Assembly: GCA_020201075.1 (NCBI GenBank)
Contig: JAIVHL010000004.1
Location: 1-33,259, forward strand
Reading direction: 5' to 3'
From: Halomonas sp.
GTDB lineage: Bacteria; Pseudomonadota; Gammaproteobacteria; Pseudomonadales; Halomonadaceae
Length of the DNA stretch: 33,259 nt
This document shows positions 10,035-21,759 of this stretch, in pieces; positions within the stretch are counted from its first letter, which is position 1; every line of letters starts with the position of its first letter. The position numbers and the translations under genes are program-made. Below the pieces are notes generated by a model. The model made no database searches. It was not told where the DNA came from and worked only from the letters and a program-made list of their open reading frames with translations.

Positions 10035-12245
10035 TCAGGCCTTGGCAGCGTAGGCGTAGAGCAGCGTCTCCTGGGCGCTGATCGGTGCCGCGTCGCCCGG
10101 CTGCTGCTTGACGTAGCTGCCGTCGGACTGCAGTCGCCAGCTCTGGCAGTTGTCCACCAGGTAGGTCTCCAGGTCCTTGCGTACCCGGGCGGCAAGCTTC
10201 TTGTCGAGCAGCGGGAAGCAGGTCTCCACCCTGTGAAACATGTTGCGGCTCATGAAGTCGGCGCTGGATGCCCACACCTCGGCCTTGCCGTTGTTCTGGA
10301 AGTAGAACACCCGGGTGTGCTCCAGGAAGCGGCCGATGATCGAGCGCACCCGGATGTTCTCCGACACGCCGGGGAGCCCGGGCCGAAGGCAGCACATGCC
10401 GCGGATGATCAGGTCGCACTCGACGCCGGCGCGTGAGGCGCGATAGAGAGCCTGGATCAGCTTGGGTTCGGTCAACGAGTTGCACTTGATGATCAGATGG
10501 GCGCGGCGGCCACGGCGGGCATGTTCCGCCTCGCGCTCGATCATCGCTAGCATCCCTTCGTGGAGCGTGAAGGGCGCGTGCAGCAGGGTCTCGATGTGCC
10601 GCGCGCGGCCCATGCCCGATAACTGCTGGAACACCTGATGCACGTCCTCGCAGAGCGCTTCGTTGGCGGTGAGCAGGCTGTAGTCGGTATACAGCTTGGC
10701 CGTCTTGGAGTGGTAGTTGCCGGTGCCCAGATGCACGTAGTAGCGCAGCCGTCCCTTCTCGCGGCGGACGATATGCATCATCTTGGCGTGGGTCTTGTAG
10801 GCCATCACTCCGTAGATAACGATGGCACCGGCCTCCTGCAGGCGCGAGGCCAGCACCAGGTTGTCTGCTTCATCGAACCGGGCGCGCAGTTCGATGACCA
10901 CCGTCACCTCCTTGCCGCCACGGGCCGCCTCCACCAGCGAGTGGACGATGGGGGAGTCGGCGCCGGTGCGGTAGAGCGTCTGCTTGATGGCCAGTACCGA
11001 GGGGTCCCGCGCCGCCTCGGCGAGCAGCTCCTCCACCGGTGCGAAGGACTGGAAGGGGTGATGGAGGAGGATATCGCCGGCAGCAATGACATCGAACAGG
11101 CTGCCATCCTTCTTGAGGTTCTTGGGCAGCCCCGGGATGTAGGGGCGGTAGAAGAGTTCGGGGCGTTCCAGATCGCCCAGCAGAGACATCATGCGGGTCA
11201 GGTTGACCGGGCCCTTGACCCGATAGAGGTCGTCCTTGCCCAGCGCGAATTCCCTGAGCAGAAAGGCCGCCAACTCGTCGGGGCAGGTGTCGACCACCTC
11301 AAGCCTTACGCCGCTGCCGTAGCGGCGGGCCAGCAGCTCGCCTCGCAGCGCCGAGGCCAGGTCCGAGGTCTCTTCCGGATCCACCGTCATGTCGGCATTG
11401 CGGGTCAGCCGGAACTGGTAGCAGCCGCGTACCGTCATGCCCGGGAACAGCTCCTCGGCGTGGGCATGGATCATCGAGGAGAGGAAGACGGCCTCGTTGA
11501 AGCCCTCCTCGCAGAGCTCGGCGGGCAGGGCGATCACCCGGGGTAGTGAGCGCGGCGCTGGCAGGATGGCCAACCCGCCCTCGCGGCCGAAGGCGTCCTT
11601 GCCCTCGAGCTTGACGATAAAGTTGAGGCTCTTGTTGACCAGCCGCGGGAAGGGGTGCGAGGGATCCAGCCCGATGGGGCTGATCACCGGCATTATCTCT
11701 TCGTCGAAGTAGTCGCGCACCCAGGCGTGCTGGGCCTCGGTCCACTCGCTGCGCCGCCGGAAGCGCAGCCCTCGCTCCTCCAGCGCCGGCAGCAGCTGTT
11801 CATTGAGAATGCGGTATTGTCGCTCGATCTGCTCGTGGGCGATCTGCGAGATTTCGGCGATGACCGAACTCGGAGAGCGCCCGTCGAAGCCGGTGCCTTC
11901 ATCGCCCAGCGCTACCCGGTGCTTGAGGCCGGCTACCCGGATCTCGAAGAATTCGTCCAGGTTGGAAGAGAAGATCAGCAGGAACATCAGCCGGTTGAGC
12001 AGCGGGTGAGCATCGTCTAGGGCCTGCTCCAGCACCCGGATATTGAACTGCAGATGGGAGAGCTCACGGTTGAAATAGAGGCTCGGGTCGTCGAGCTCCG
12101 CCTCCGGCAGCGCCTTGGGCTTGATACCGGTGCGGGTCTGGTTGAGACGCGGTGCCGGCGTGTCGGGTGCGCTCTCATCACCCGGCGCGTCGGCGGCGCG
12201 GACCTCGGGCGGGGGCGTGGCGGACTCTTTGCTGCGGTCTTCCAT
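10035..12245 (-). CDS. ppk1: Polyphosphate kinase 1
   Basis: [65 protein letters not shown]; start taken as MEDRSKES at 12245 rather than the ORF-track start at 12323. Confidence 0.95.
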   Translation of the reverse strand: MEDRSKESATPPPEVRAADAPGDESAPDTPAPRLNQTRTGIKPKALPEAELDDPSLYFNRELSHLQFNIRVLEQALDDAHPLLNRLMFLLIFSSNLDEFFEIRVAGLKHRVALGDEGTGFDGRSPSSVIAEISQIAHEQIERQYRILNEQLLPALEERGLRFRRRSEWTEAQHAWVRDYFDEEIMPVISPIGLDPSHPFPRLVNKSLNFIVKLEGKDAFGREGGLAILPAPRSLPRVIALPAELCEEGFNEAVFLSSMIHAHAEELFPGMTVRGCYQFRLTRNADMTVDPEETSDLASALRGELLARRYGSGVRLEVVDTCPDELAAFLLREFALGKDDLYRVKGPVNLTRMMSLLGDLERPELFYRPYIPGLPKNLKKDGSLFDVIAAGDILLHHPFQSFAPVEELLAEAARDPSVLAIKQTLYRTGADSPIVHSLVEAARGGKEVTVVIELRARFDEADNLVLASRLQEAGAIVIYGVMAYKTHAKMMHIVRREKGRLRYYVHLGTGNYHSKTAKLYTDYSLLTANEALCEDVHQVFQQLSGMGRARHIETLLHAPFTLHEGMLAMIEREAEHARRGRRAHLIIKCNSLTEPKLIQALYRASRAGVECDLIIRGMCCLRPGLPGVSENIRVRSIIGRFLEHTRVFYFQNNGKAEVWASSADFMSRNMFHRVETCFPLLDKKLAARVRKDLETYLVDNCQSWRLQSDGSYVKQQPGDAAPISAQETLLYAYAAKA

Positions 12246-12288
12246 GGCTAACTCTCTTGGGGTCCTGGAAGGGGCGCAGCCCCCTCCG

Positions 12289-13314
<1,026 letters not shown>

Positions 13315-13346
13315 TCACCGCGCTGACAGTAGTCTGGCGTGGCGGA

Positions 13347-13364
13347 ATGACAGTTTGATGACTT
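13347..13364 (-). promoter_or_regulatory. Candidate PHO box upstream of hemB-ppk1
   Basis: Minus strand AAGTCAT-CAAA-CTGTCAT; two 7-bp direct repeats with a 4-bp spacer, 12/14 repeat positions matching CTGTCAT-N4-CTGTCAT. Confidence 0.5.
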
Positions 13365-13419
13365 TCGTTCGGCGCTGTCCACGAGTATATCAGTGCACCG
13401 GTGCGCCGAAAGTCTCGCC

Positions 13420-13448
13420 TTGTCGCACCCGGGCGTTCGCTCTAGAGT
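13420..13448 (+). promoter_or_regulatory. Candidate sigma70 promoter for elbB (TTGTCG-N17-TAGAGT)
   Basis: ttgtcg 13420-13425, 17-nt spacer, tagagt 13443-13448. Confidence 0.4.
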
Positions 13449-13505
13449 ATCCGATCAGTTAACTGGGCCCGCTGGTTGGCGGGTGACCCTTGCAAGGAGA
13501 CAGGC

Positions 13506-14168
13506 ATGACCAAACAGGTGGCGGTGATCCTCTCGGGCTGCGGCGTCTTTGATGGCGCCGAGATTTACGAGACCACCCTGACGCTGCTGCGGCTCGACCA
13601 GTTGGGCATCGGCTATCGCTGCTTTGCCCCCGATGTCGAGCAGCACCACGTGATCGACCACCGCAGCGGCGAGGTGGCCAAGAATGAGTCCCGTAATGTA
13701 CTGACCGAGTCGGCGCGCCTGGCGCGGGGCGAGATCTCAGCGCTCTCGGAGCTTGCCGCCGACGACTTCGATGCGGTGATCCTGCCGGGCGGCTTCGGGG
13801 CAGCCAAGAATCTCTCTAGCTTCGCCGAGGCGGGGGCCGATATGGAGGTGCTTGACGAACTCAAGGAGGCCCTGGCCGACTTTCATGAAGTGCGCAAGCC
13901 GATCGGGCTGATGTGCATCGCCTCGGTGATGGTGCCCAAACTGCTGAGCCCGGGAATCGCCGTGACCATTGGCCAAGATCCGGGCGTCTCCGGGGCTATC
14001 AGTGCGATGGGCGGTTTGCACCGCACCTGCGCCGTGGAGGATATTGTGGTGGACTTCGAGAACCGCGTGGTCACCACCCCGGCTTACATGCTGGCGACTC
14101 GCATCAGCGAGGCGGCCACCGGTATCTTCAAGCTGGTCGACCGCATTGACGAGATGATGGACCGGTAG
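13506..14168 (+). CDS. elbB: Isoprenoid biosynthesis glyoxalase ElbB
   Basis: MTKQVAVILSGCGVFDGAEIYETTLTLL, ILPGGFGAAKNLSSFA, PIGLMCIASVM; start moved to the ATG at 13506. Confidence 0.92.
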   Translation: MTKQVAVILSGCGVFDGAEIYETTLTLLRLDQLGIGYRCFAPDVEQHHVIDHRSGEVAKNESRNVLTESARLARGEISALSELAADDFDAVILPGGFGAAKNLSSFAEAGADMEVLDELKEALADFHEVRKPIGLMCIASVMVPKLLSPGIAVTIGQDPGVSGAISAMGGLHRTCAVEDIVVDFENRVVTTPAYMLATRISEAATGIFKLVDRIDEMMDR

Positions 14169-14225
14169 GCGCCTGGGAAGCTCAGCCCCGAGCCCTCAGC
14201 CACCCTATCCAACACGCCCTACCCA

Positions 14226-14270
14226 AGACACCCCTGCCGGATGAGATTCGGCAGGGGTGTCTGTCTTTTC
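14226..14270. terminator. Bidirectional intrinsic terminator between convergent elbB and tatC
   Basis: Perfect 14-bp stem agacacccctgccg (14226-14239) / cggcaggggtgtct (14249-14262), 9-nt loop, followed by gtctttt. Confidence 0.85.
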
Positions 14271-14286
14271 AGGAATACTTGCTTCG

Positions 14287-15063
14287 CTAATCTCTCTCCG
14301 TCTCGCCTTGCGCTTCGCGGCGTTGCTTCTTGCGCTGAGCCAGGCGACCGAACAGCAGGCCGACTTCGTACAGCAGGTACATGGGTATTGCGAGGAGGCT
14401 TTGGGAGATCACGTCAGGCGGGGTGAGCAGCATCCCCACCACGAAGCAACCGAGGATGATGTAGGGCCGCTTCTTGGAGAGGCTCTCCACGGTGGTGGCG
14501 CCTGAGGCGATCAGCAGAAAGGTGGCGATGGGGATCTCGAAGGCGACGCCAAAAGCGAAGAACAGTTTGAGAACGAAGTTGAGATAGGAGTTGATATCGG
14601 TCATCACCGCCACGTTCTCCGGCCCGGTCTGGGTGAAGAACTGGAACAGTAGCGGGAAGACCACGTAGTAGGCAAAGGCAGCTCCGGCGTAGAACAGCAT
14701 CACGCTGGAAGCCAGGATCGGCATCGCCAGGGCCTTCTCGTTGTCATAGAGGCCAGGTGCCACGAAGGCCCAGGCTTGGTGAAGCACATAGGGAATGGCG
14801 ATGAACACCGCCACCACCAGGGTCAGCTTGAAGGGTGCCAGAAAAGGCGAGGCTACTTCGGTGGCGATCATCTGGGAACCTTCCGGCAGCAGCGCCATCA
14901 GCGGCTGAGCGACGAAGGTGTAGATGTCATTGGCGAAGGCGTAAAGACCCAGGAAGATCACCAGGATCGCCACAACGGCGCGCAGCAGGCGCGAGCGCAG
15001 CTCGATCAGGTGTTCAATCAGCGTGGCCTGCTGCTGTTCCGGGCTGTCACCGGTCTTGCTCAT
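14287..15063 (-). CDS. tatC: Sec-independent protein translocase TatC
   Basis: 258 aa; LIEHLIELRSRLLRAVVAIL, FKLTLVVAVFIAIPYVLHQAWAFVAPGLY. Confidence 0.96.
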   Translation of the reverse strand: MSKTGDSPEQQQATLIEHLIELRSRLLRAVVAILVIFLGLYAFANDIYTFVAQPLMALLPEGSQMIATEVASPFLAPFKLTLVVAVFIAIPYVLHQAWAFVAPGLYDNEKALAMPILASSVMLFYAGAAFAYYVVFPLLFQFFTQTGPENVAVMTDINSYLNFVLKLFFAFGVAFEIPIATFLLIASGATTVESLSKKRPYIILGCFVVGMLLTPPDVISQSLLAIPMYLLYEVGLLFGRLAQRKKQRREAQGETERD

Positions 15064-15135
15064 CGTGGGGAAGCGTCCTTGTCGGCAGCGGAAGGCACGG
15101 GGCGTTCATCGGGACGTTTATCGGGGCCATCATCG

Positions 15136-15207
15136 CCGTCTGAGCCGTCTGAGCCGTCTGAGCCGTCTGAGCCGTCTGAGCCGTCTGAGCCGTCTGAGCC
15201 GTCTGAG
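15136..15207. repeat. Minisatellite: 8 perfect tandem copies of the 9-bp unit CCGTCTGAG plus a partial copy
   Basis: Copies start at 15136, 15145, 15154, 15163, 15172, 15181, 15190 and 15199; partial ccgtc at 15208. Confidence 0.98.
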
Positions 15208-15210
15208 CCG

Positions 15211-15501
15211 TCACGGCGGGCACGGGCCAGGGCGGCGGTCGGGCTCGGCGATGCTTTCCACGTCGCGCTGAACCTGGCGCACGCTTTCGTCGAGCTTCTT
15301 CTGTTGCTCGTTGAGTTTCTGGCGCAGTTCTTCCGCCTCCAACTGGGCACTGATGTCACGCTGCATGCCCGAGACGGTTCGCTTGATCTTGCCGATCCAC
15401 AGCCCGAGGGTGCGTGCTGCCTTGGGCAACCGCTCCGGGCCGAGCACCAGCAGGCCAACTACGCCGATGAACATGAGTTCGAGAAAACCGATGTCAAACA
15501 T
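15211..15501 (-). CDS. tatB: Sec-independent protein translocase TatB, frameshifted near its C-terminus
   Basis: MFDIGFLELMFIGVVGLLVLGPERLPKAARTLGLWIGKIKRTVSGMQRDI. The ORF ends at 15211; the likely native tail (..ALARARRDGSDGSD...ADKDASPR*) lies in another frame and ends at 15060 with an ATGA overlap with tatC. Confidence 0.9.
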   Translation of the reverse strand: MFDIGFLELMFIGVVGLLVLGPERLPKAARTLGLWIGKIKRTVSGMQRDISAQLEAEELRQKLNEQQKKLDESVRQVQRDVESIAEPDRRPGPCPP

Positions 15502-15507
15502 AGCGGC

Positions 15508-15777
15508 TTATTTGCGCTCTTCCTGTTCTTCAGGCTTGCGCTCAGCCTGGACGTCGTAAGTGTTGGTCTCTTCCTTGTGGTCGACGCGGGCCTGGGCCTG
15601 CTCTGCCGTTTCCTCCTCGGCTTTCTCGGCTTTTTCCTCTTCGCTCATCGCCTTCTTGAAGCCCTTCACGGCGCCGCCGAGGTCGGTGCCGACGTTGCGA
15701 AGCTTCTTGGTGCCGAAGACCAGGATGATAATGCCGAGTACGATCAGCAACTGCCAGATACTGATACCACCTAACAT
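15508..15777 (-). CDS. tatA: Sec-independent protein translocase TatA
   Basis: [44 protein letters not shown]; start moved to the ATG at 15777. Confidence 0.95.
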   Translation of the reverse strand: MLGGISIWQLLIVLGIIILVFGTKKLRNVGTDLGGAVKGFKKAMSEEEKAEKAEEETAEQAQARVDHKEETNTYDVQAERKPEEQEERK

Positions 15778-15841
15778 GAGTGTTTCCTCTGATTGGGGTT
15801 CCGGTCTATCCGGAACAGCCAGTGATCTTGTGTGTAGCGAT

Positions 15842-16177
15842 CTATTGCGGCCTCGAAGCCTTCTCGTCGTGCCCCGAGATGCCAAAGCGGCTGGCCAGTT
15901 CGTCGAGCACCTCTCGATGGTCGAGGTCGAGGTGCGAAAGCATCACCAGGCTATGAAACCACAGGTCGGCGGTTTCGGCGATCAACGCCTTACGCTCGGC
16001 CTCTCCTCCGCGTTCGGCGTCCTTGGCGGCCAGCAGGGTTTCGGTAGCTTCCTCGCCAACTTTCTCGAGTATCTTGTTCAGGCCCTTGTGATGCAAGGCG
16101 GCGACGTAGGAATCCTGTGGGTCTGCCTGGCGGCGTTGATCCAGGACAGCTTGAAGGCGGTCGAGAATGTCGCTCAT
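15842..16177 (-). CDS. hisE: Phosphoribosyl-ATP pyrophosphatase
   Basis: 111 aa; [42 protein letters not shown]. Confidence 0.94.
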   Translation of the reverse strand: MSDILDRLQAVLDQRRQADPQDSYVAALHHKGLNKILEKVGEEATETLLAAKDAERGGEAERKALIAETADLWFHSLVMLSHLDLDHREVLDELASRFGISGHDEKASRPQ

Positions 16178-16234
16178 GAAGGCTCCGTTGCTGTCGAGAA
16201 TGAAGGTGATAGGGGGTCGGGGCGCAAATCCGGG

Positions 16235-17860
16235 TCAGTGCCACGCCAGCAGTGCTAGGCCGATGATGGCGCCAGCCAGGGCCGGCCAAGGCTGGTCGCC
16301 GGCCCATTGAACCAGCGGCTGCCAGGCCAGCGCCAGCGCCACCAGCAGAAGCCCCAGACGCAGCCGTTGGCCGCGCCGGCTTTCGCGGATCAGCTGCTGG
16401 CGGATGCCGCCAAGCGCCTCGCCCTGGCGGCGGCGTTGGCGCTTCTCTTGTTCCATCTGGGATAGCGCCTGATGCGCCAGCACGGGCAGCTCGGGCATCC
16501 GCCGGGTCAGCTCCGGGGCCTGCCGCTTGATGGATTCCCACAAGCCCATGACGCCGGCGCGTTCCTGCATCCATTGCTCGAGGAAGGGCTTGGCGGTCTT
16601 CCACAGGTCCAGATCGGGGTAAAGCTGGCGGCCTAGCCCCTCGATGTTGAGCAGGGTCTTCTGCAGCAGCACGAGTTGGGGCTGAACCGCCATGTCGAAG
16701 CGCCGGGCAGTCTGGAACAGGCCCAGCAGCACCTGGCCAAAGGATATATCCTTGAGTGGCTTCTCTAGGATCGGCTCGCACACCGTGCGGATCGCTGCAG
16801 CGAACTCGTTGGCCCGGGTATTTTCACCCACCCAGCCTGACTCGATATGCAGCGCCGCCACCTCATAATAGTCCTGATGAAAGAAGGCTAGCAGGTTGCG
16901 GGCCAAGTAGTCCTGATCCTCGCGGGTGAGACTGCCGACGATGCCGCAGTCGATGGCGATGTACTGGGGGTCATGGGGATGCCCCTGGGTGACGAAGATG
17001 TTGCCGGGGTGCATGTCGGCATGGAAGAAGTTGTCGCGAAACACCTGGGTGAAGAAGATCTCCACGCCGCGCTCGGCGAGCTTCTTGAGGTCGGTTTCCT
17101 GGGCCTGGAGTGCCGCCATGTCGGCGACCGGGATGCCGTAGATGCGCTCTTGCACCATGACCCGCTGTCGCGTCAGCTCCCAGTGGATCGCCGGCACATA
17201 CAGCAGCGGTGAGTTCTTGAAGTTGCGCTTGAGCTGGGAGGTGTTGGCCGCTTCCTTGTGCAGGTCGAGCTCGTCGAATAGCGTGGATTCGTAGTCGCGG
17301 ACCACCTCGACAGGGCGTAGGCGTCGGGCTTCGGGCACCAGGGTCAGCAGCTGAGCGAAGCGATACAGCAGCGCCATGTCCTGCCGCATGACCCGCTCGA
17401 TGGTGGGGCGGATGATCTTGACGACAACTTCCTCGCCGGTATGCAGGCGCGCGCCATGCACTTGGGCGATGGAGGCCGAGGCCATGGGGTCGGCGTCGAA
17501 GCGGGCGAAGGCCAGCGCTACCGTCATGCCGAGCTCTTCTTCCACCACCGCGAGGGCCTGATCGCTTGGGAAGGGCGGTACCTGATCCTGCAGCCGTTTC
17601 AGCTCGTCGGCGATGTCCTCGGGAAGCAGGTCGCGGCGGGTGGAGAGCATCTGGCCGAACTTGACGAAGATCGGTCCCAGCGCTTCCAGCGCCAGTCGGA
17701 GGCGTGCTCCGCGAGAGCGCTCGCCGATGGGCACCAGGCGCAGCGGCGAGAGGCGCAGCAGGGTTCGCAGCACCCAAGGCAGCCGCTCCAGGGGGATCAG
17801 GGTGTCGAGTCGGAAGCGGGTGATCACCCAGATGATGCGCAGCAGCCTCAGCAGCATCAT
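16235..17860 (-). CDS. ubiB: Ubiquinone biosynthesis kinase-like protein UbiB
   Basis: [27 protein letters not shown] (KxGQ motif), [11 protein letters not shown]; start MMLLRLLRI at 17860, ATGA overlap with ubiJ. Confidence 0.95.
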   Translation of the reverse strand: MMLLRLLRIIWVITRFRLDTLIPLERLPWVLRTLLRLSPLRLVPIGERSRGARLRLALEALGPIFVKFGQMLSTRRDLLPEDIADELKRLQDQVPPFPSDQALAVVEEELGMTVALAFARFDADPMASASIAQVHGARLHTGEEVVVKIIRPTIERVMRQDMALLYRFAQLLTLVPEARRLRPVEVVRDYESTLFDELDLHKEAANTSQLKRNFKNSPLLYVPAIHWELTRQRVMVQERIYGIPVADMAALQAQETDLKKLAERGVEIFFTQVFRDNFFHADMHPGNIFVTQGHPHDPQYIAIDCGIVGSLTREDQDYLARNLLAFFHQDYYEVAALHIESGWVGENTRANEFAAAIRTVCEPILEKPLKDISFGQVLLGLFQTARRFDMAVQPQLVLLQKTLLNIEGLGRQLYPDLDLWKTAKPFLEQWMQERAGVMGLWESIKRQAPELTRRMPELPVLAHQALSQMEQEKRQRRRQGEALGGIRQQLIRESRRGQRLRLGLLLVALALAWQPLVQWAGDQPWPALAGAIIGLALLAWH

Positions 17861-18531
17861 GGCGCGACCTGCTCGTCTTTCTGATCTGTTATCTGTCCCG
17901 TCGGCTGTGCCGCGAGGCGGCGGTGCAGCCTGGCCAGGCGTGCCTCCAGGCGGTCGACGGAGACCTCCATTTCGGTGAGGTGGTCGCGCAGCACCTCCAT
18001 CTGGGCACGACCCGGCAGCAGGCGGGCTTCCTCCACCAGGTACTCCGCAAGGTCGGCGCGGAACTCGTCGCGAGTGCGCAGCCCGAAGCGGCCTAGACGG
18101 CGCAGGCCCTCGGCCAGGCTGTTGGCGGGAATGTCGCCGAGCCAGCGGGCCAGCTCTCCCTCCCAATCCAGGTCGAGGTCGAGCAGAAGATCGCGGGTCG
18201 CCTCCAGTAGCTGGATGCGCCCTCGCACACCCAGCCGGCCCTGAAACATCAGTCGTTCCATTGAGGCGCCGCCGAGCATTGCGCCGGCGGTCTCGGCGTC
18301 AACTTCCACCACGGCATCAAAGGCCTCTTCCTCGATACCATCCGGGCGAAGCAGATCGAGGCCCTGGGGGTGGTAATGGATGGCCAGGGCGAGCTCGGGA
18401 TTCTCCAGGCGGAGCAGCAGCCTCTGACCGGCGAGCCGGGTCAGACGCGAAGGGGAAGCCGGGTCTCTAGCGAGCAGAGCATTTAGGGTTCGCTCCAGGC
18501 CGGCCAGAAGCAGGGTCGAAGTCAACGCCAT
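17857..18531 (-). CDS. ubiJ: Ubiquinone biosynthesis accessory factor UbiJ (SCP2 domain)
   Basis: SCP2-like protein [30 protein letters not shown] located between ubiE and ubiB. Confidence 0.88.
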   Translation of the reverse strand: MALTSTLLLAGLERTLNALLARDPASPSRLTRLAGQRLLLRLENPELALAIHYHPQGLDLLRPDGIEEEAFDAVVEVDAETAGAMLGGASMERLMFQGRLGVRGRIQLLEATRDLLLDLDLDWEGELARWLGDIPANSLAEGLRRLGRFGLRTRDEFRADLAEYLVEEARLLPGRAQMEVLRDHLTEMEVSVDRLEARLARLHRRLAAQPTGQITDQKDEQVAP

Positions 18532-18538
18532 GCCCACC

Positions 18539-19306
18539 TCAGAGTTTGATGCCGCGATGCAGGGCAACGATGCCCCCGGTGAGATTGGTATACTCCACCC
18601 GCTCCAGGCCGGCCATTTCCATCATCGCCTTGAGCGTTTCCTGGTCCGGGTGCATGCGGATCGATTCGGCCAGGTAGCGGTAGCTGTCGGCGTCATTGGC
18701 CACCAGCTCGCCAATCTTCGGCAACAGGCGGAAGGAGTACTCGTCGTAGGCCTTCGAGAGTAGCGCGTTGTCTGGCTTGGAGAACTCAAGCACCAGCAGT
18801 CGCCCGCCGGGCTTGAGCACTCGGGCCATGGAGCTCAGGGCGGCGTCCTTGTCGGTGACGTTGCGCAGCCCGAAGGCAATCGTGATGCAGTCGAAGCTGT
18901 TGTCGGGGAAGGGCAAGCATTCGGCGTTGGCCTGGACATACTCGACGTTGCCGCCGACGCCATGGTCCAGCAGCTTGTCGCGTCCCACGCGCAGCATCGA
19001 TTCGTTGATATCGGCCAGCACCACTCGACCGCGCGGCCCCACCAGGCGCGAGAACTTGAGCGTCAGATCGCCGGTGCCGCCGGCGATGTCGAGCACGCTA
19101 TGGCCCGGGCGCACACCGGCGCGCTCGACGGTCAGACGCTTCCAAAGGCGGTGTATGCCCATCGACATCAGGTCGTTCATAACGTCGTAGCGGGCAGCCA
19201 CGGAGTGGAATACGTCGGCCACGCGGGAGGCCTTTTCCTCGAGGGGCACTTCCTGGTAGCCGAAGTGGGTGGTCTGCTCGTCCCTGGAGCTGGGGTTGGC
19301 GCTCAT
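18539..19306 (-). CDS. ubiE: Ubiquinone/menaquinone biosynthesis C-methyltransferase UbiE
   Basis: [63 protein letters not shown]; start at 19306. Confidence 0.97.
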   Translation of the reverse strand: MSANPSSRDEQTTHFGYQEVPLEEKASRVADVFHSVAARYDVMNDLMSMGIHRLWKRLTVERAGVRPGHSVLDIAGGTGDLTLKFSRLVGPRGRVVLADINESMLRVGRDKLLDHGVGGNVEYVQANAECLPFPDNSFDCITIAFGLRNVTDKDAALSSMARVLKPGGRLLVLEFSKPDNALLSKAYDEYSFRLLPKIGELVANDADSYRYLAESIRMHPDQETLKAMMEMAGLERVEYTNLTGGIVALHRGIKL

Positions 19307-19397
19307 GCGATGGGGCTCCCGAATCGCTGCATGACAGAGGCGGTGCCTCGGATGAGCGCCATTGTAGCCTTCCATGGTGGCCATTGTCTTGAAGGGG

Positions 19398-19781
19398 TTA
19401 GAGCTGCTTGATCTCGATGCCCAGCGGCTCACGGCTAGCGCCGGCGTCCGCCAGGCGCTGCAGGTAGTCCTCCCAGTTGGTCTCACGATGCTCGATCAGC
19501 CACCACAGGTAGTCCCAGCTGAAGAGGCCGCTGTCATGGCCGTCGTCGAAGTGCAGCTTGAGGGCATAGCGGCCGGTCTGGGTGATGTCCTTGAGGCCGA
19601 CGAATTTCTTACCCACCTGCAGGGTGGCGGTATCGCGGCCGTGGCCGCGCACCTCGGCGGAGGGGGAGAAAACCCTGAGATACTCGATGGACAGGCGGTG
19701 ACTCTGGCCGTCGGCGTAGCCGAGCTCTAGCTCCTGGGCCTTGCGGTGGTAATGCACTCGGGTCGGGATAGGGGCTGTCAT
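19398..19781 (-). CDS. DUF971 domain protein (gamma-butyrobetaine hydroxylase-like N-terminal domain)
   Basis: 127 aa; [41 protein letters not shown] overlap with hslU. Confidence 0.88.
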   Translation of the reverse strand: MTAPIPTRVHYHRKAQELELGYADGQSHRLSIEYLRVFSPSAEVRGHGRDTATLQVGKKFVGLKDITQTGRYALKLHFDDGHDSGLFSWDYLWWLIEHRETNWEDYLQRLADAGASREPLGIEIKQL

Positions 19782-21100
19782 AGGATATACCGCGACAGGT
19801 CCTCGTCCTTGGCCAGTTCGCCGAGCTGGGAATCCACATAGTCGGCGTCGATGGTCAGCGGTGTGCCGACATCGCTGCCTCTGAATGAGGCTTCTTCAAG
19901 CAGGCGCTCCATCACGGTATGCAGCCGGCGCGCGCCGATGTTCTCGGTGCCCTCGTTGACCTGCCAGGCGATCTCGGCGATGCGCTCAATGCCATCCGGG
20001 GTAAATTCGATCGCCAGCCCTTCGGTGGCCAACAGCGCCTGGTACTGTCGTGTCAGCGAGGCGGACGGCTCGGTGAGGATGCGCTTGAAGTCCTCCGGCG
20101 TCAGGGCGTTGAGCTCAACGCGAATCGGCAGGCGACCCTGCAGCTCGGGTATCAGGTCCGAAGGGCGCGACAGGTGGAAGGCACCGGAGGCGATGAACAA
20201 GATGTGGTCGGTCTTCACCATGCCGTGTTTGGTGGACACCGTGGAACCCTCGATCAGCGGCAGGAGGTCGCGCTGCACGCCCTCGCGGGAGACCTCACCA
20301 CCGCTGGACTGGCCGCTGCCTTTGGTGACCTTGTCGATCTCGTCGAGGAAGACGATGCCGTGCTGCTCCACCGCCTCGATGGCGCGCGCCTTGATCTCCT
20401 CCTGGTTGATCAGCTTGCTGGCTTCTTCGTCACGCAGCAGGGCGAAAGCATCCTTGACCGAGACTCGACGGGTCTCGGTCTTCTGCTTGCCCATGCCGGA
20501 GAACAGGCTCGAAAGCTGCTGCGTCATCTCCTCCATGCCCGGCGGGGTCATGATGTCGACGTTGGGGCCCTGTTGGGTGAGCTCGATGTCGATTTCCTTG
20601 TCATCGAGCTGACCCTCGCGCAGTTTCTTGCGAAATATCTGGCGAGTCGAGCTGTCCTGGCGAGGCTCATCCTCCTGACCGCGAGGCGGCGGCAGGAGGG
20701 CGTCGAGGATGCGATCCTCGGCGGCGTCCTCGGCGCGGTGGCCCACCTCTTCTTTGGCCTGCTCGCGCACCAGCTTGATGGCGGCCTCGGTCAGGTCGCG
20801 GATGATCGAGTCGACGTCGCGGCCCACGTAGCCCACCTCGGTGAACTTGGTGGCCTCCACCTTGATGAAGGGCGCCTTCGCCAACTTGGCCAGGCGCCGG
20901 GCGATCTCGGTCTTGCCCACCCCGGTGGGACCGATCATCAGGATGTTCTTGGGCGTCACTTCCTGGCGGAGGTCGGCGTCGAGCTGCATGCGCCGCCAGC
21001 GGTTGCGCAGGGCGATGGCGACGGCGCGCTTGGCGTCCTGCTGGCCGATGATGTACTGGTCCAGGGCGTGGACGATCTCGCGGGGGGTCATCTGGGTCAT
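19778..21100 (-). CDS. hslU: ATP-dependent protease ATPase subunit HslU
   Basis: [55 protein letters not shown]; start at 21100. Confidence 0.97.
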   Translation of the reverse strand: MTQMTPREIVHALDQYIIGQQDAKRAVAIALRNRWRRMQLDADLRQEVTPKNILMIGPTGVGKTEIARRLAKLAKAPFIKVEATKFTEVGYVGRDVDSIIRDLTEAAIKLVREQAKEEVGHRAEDAAEDRILDALLPPPRGQEDEPRQDSSTRQIFRKKLREGQLDDKEIDIELTQQGPNVDIMTPPGMEEMTQQLSSLFSGMGKQKTETRRVSVKDAFALLRDEEASKLINQEEIKARAIEAVEQHGIVFLDEIDKVTKGSGQSSGGEVSREGVQRDLLPLIEGSTVSTKHGMVKTDHILFIASGAFHLSRPSDLIPELQGRLPIRVELNALTPEDFKRILTEPSASLTRQYQALLATEGLAIEFTPDGIERIAEIAWQVNEGTENIGARRLHTVMERLLEEASFRGSDVGTPLTIDADYVDSQLGELAKDEDLSRYIL

Positions 21101-21111
21101 GGTGGCGGCCT

Positions 21112-21630
21112 TCAGAGCGTTTCGAGGGTGACGTTGTGGTTGGTGAACACGCAAATATCGCCGGCGATATTCAGCGACTTTTCGGTGATCTCCTTCGCCG
21201 ACAGGTCGGTGTTCTCGAGCAGCGCCCGGGCCGCGGCAAGGGCGAAATTACCGCCGGAGCCAATGGCGATGATCCCGCGCTCGGGTTCCACCACGTCGCC
21301 GTTGCCGGTGATGATCAGCGAGGCGTCCTTGTTGGCCACGGCCAGCAGCGCCTCAAGGCGGCGCAGGGCGCGGTCGGTACGCCAGTCCTTGGCCAGTTCC
21401 ACGGCGGCCTTGACCAGATTGCCCTGGTATTTATCTAGCTGCGCCTCGAAGCGCTCGAACAGAGTGAAGGCGTCGGCGGTGCCGCCGGCGAAGCCCGCCA
21501 GCACTTCGCCGCGGTAGAGACGGCGCACTTTGCTGGCATTGCCCTTCATCACGGTGTTCCCCAGCGACACCTGGCCGTCACCGGCCAGCGCCACCTGGTC
21601 ACCGCGGCGTACGGATACGATCGTGGTCAT
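21112..21630 (-). CDS. hslV: ATP-dependent protease subunit HslV
   Basis: 172 aa; [37 protein letters not shown]. Confidence 0.97.
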   Translation of the reverse strand: MTTIVSVRRGDQVALAGDGQVSLGNTVMKGNASKVRRLYRGEVLAGFAGGTADAFTLFERFEAQLDKYQGNLVKAAVELAKDWRTDRALRRLEALLAVANKDASLIITGNGDVVEPERGIIAIGSGGNFALAAARALLENTDLSAKEITEKSLNIAGDICVFTNHNVTLETL

Positions 21631-21722
21631 GGAGGAGAATCTCCTTGAGGGAGCGAGTGGCTCCCGATGACTTGCGGCGCCGCGGGGATGGTCCCGGGCG
21701 CCATAACTGAGCTGAATTAAGA

Positions 21723-21750
21723 AGTGCGGGCGCCGGGGGAGTATTTCAAC
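21723..21750 (-). promoter_or_regulatory. Candidate heat-shock (sigma32) promoter for hslVU
   Basis: Minus strand GTTGAAA-N13-CCCGCACT, resembling CTTGAAA-N(11-16)-CCCCATNT; about 95 bp upstream of the hslV ATG. Confidence 0.4.
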
Positions 21751-21759
21751 CGTCAGGGG

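Noticed and set aside
15136-15212. Tandem repeat as a CRISPR-like array
   Set aside because: 9-bp units with no spacers, inside a coding region; a minisatellite.
14776-15774. 332-aa plus-strand ORF with a (SEP)n run through tatC/tatB/tatA
   Set aside because: The SEP run is the 9-bp minisatellite read in antisense; the rest overlaps three solid Tat genes.
19919-21517. 532-aa ORF antisense to hslU/hslV
   Set aside because: Shadow ORF; repeats of [16 protein letters not shown]-type reverse-frame composition, not a family I recognise.
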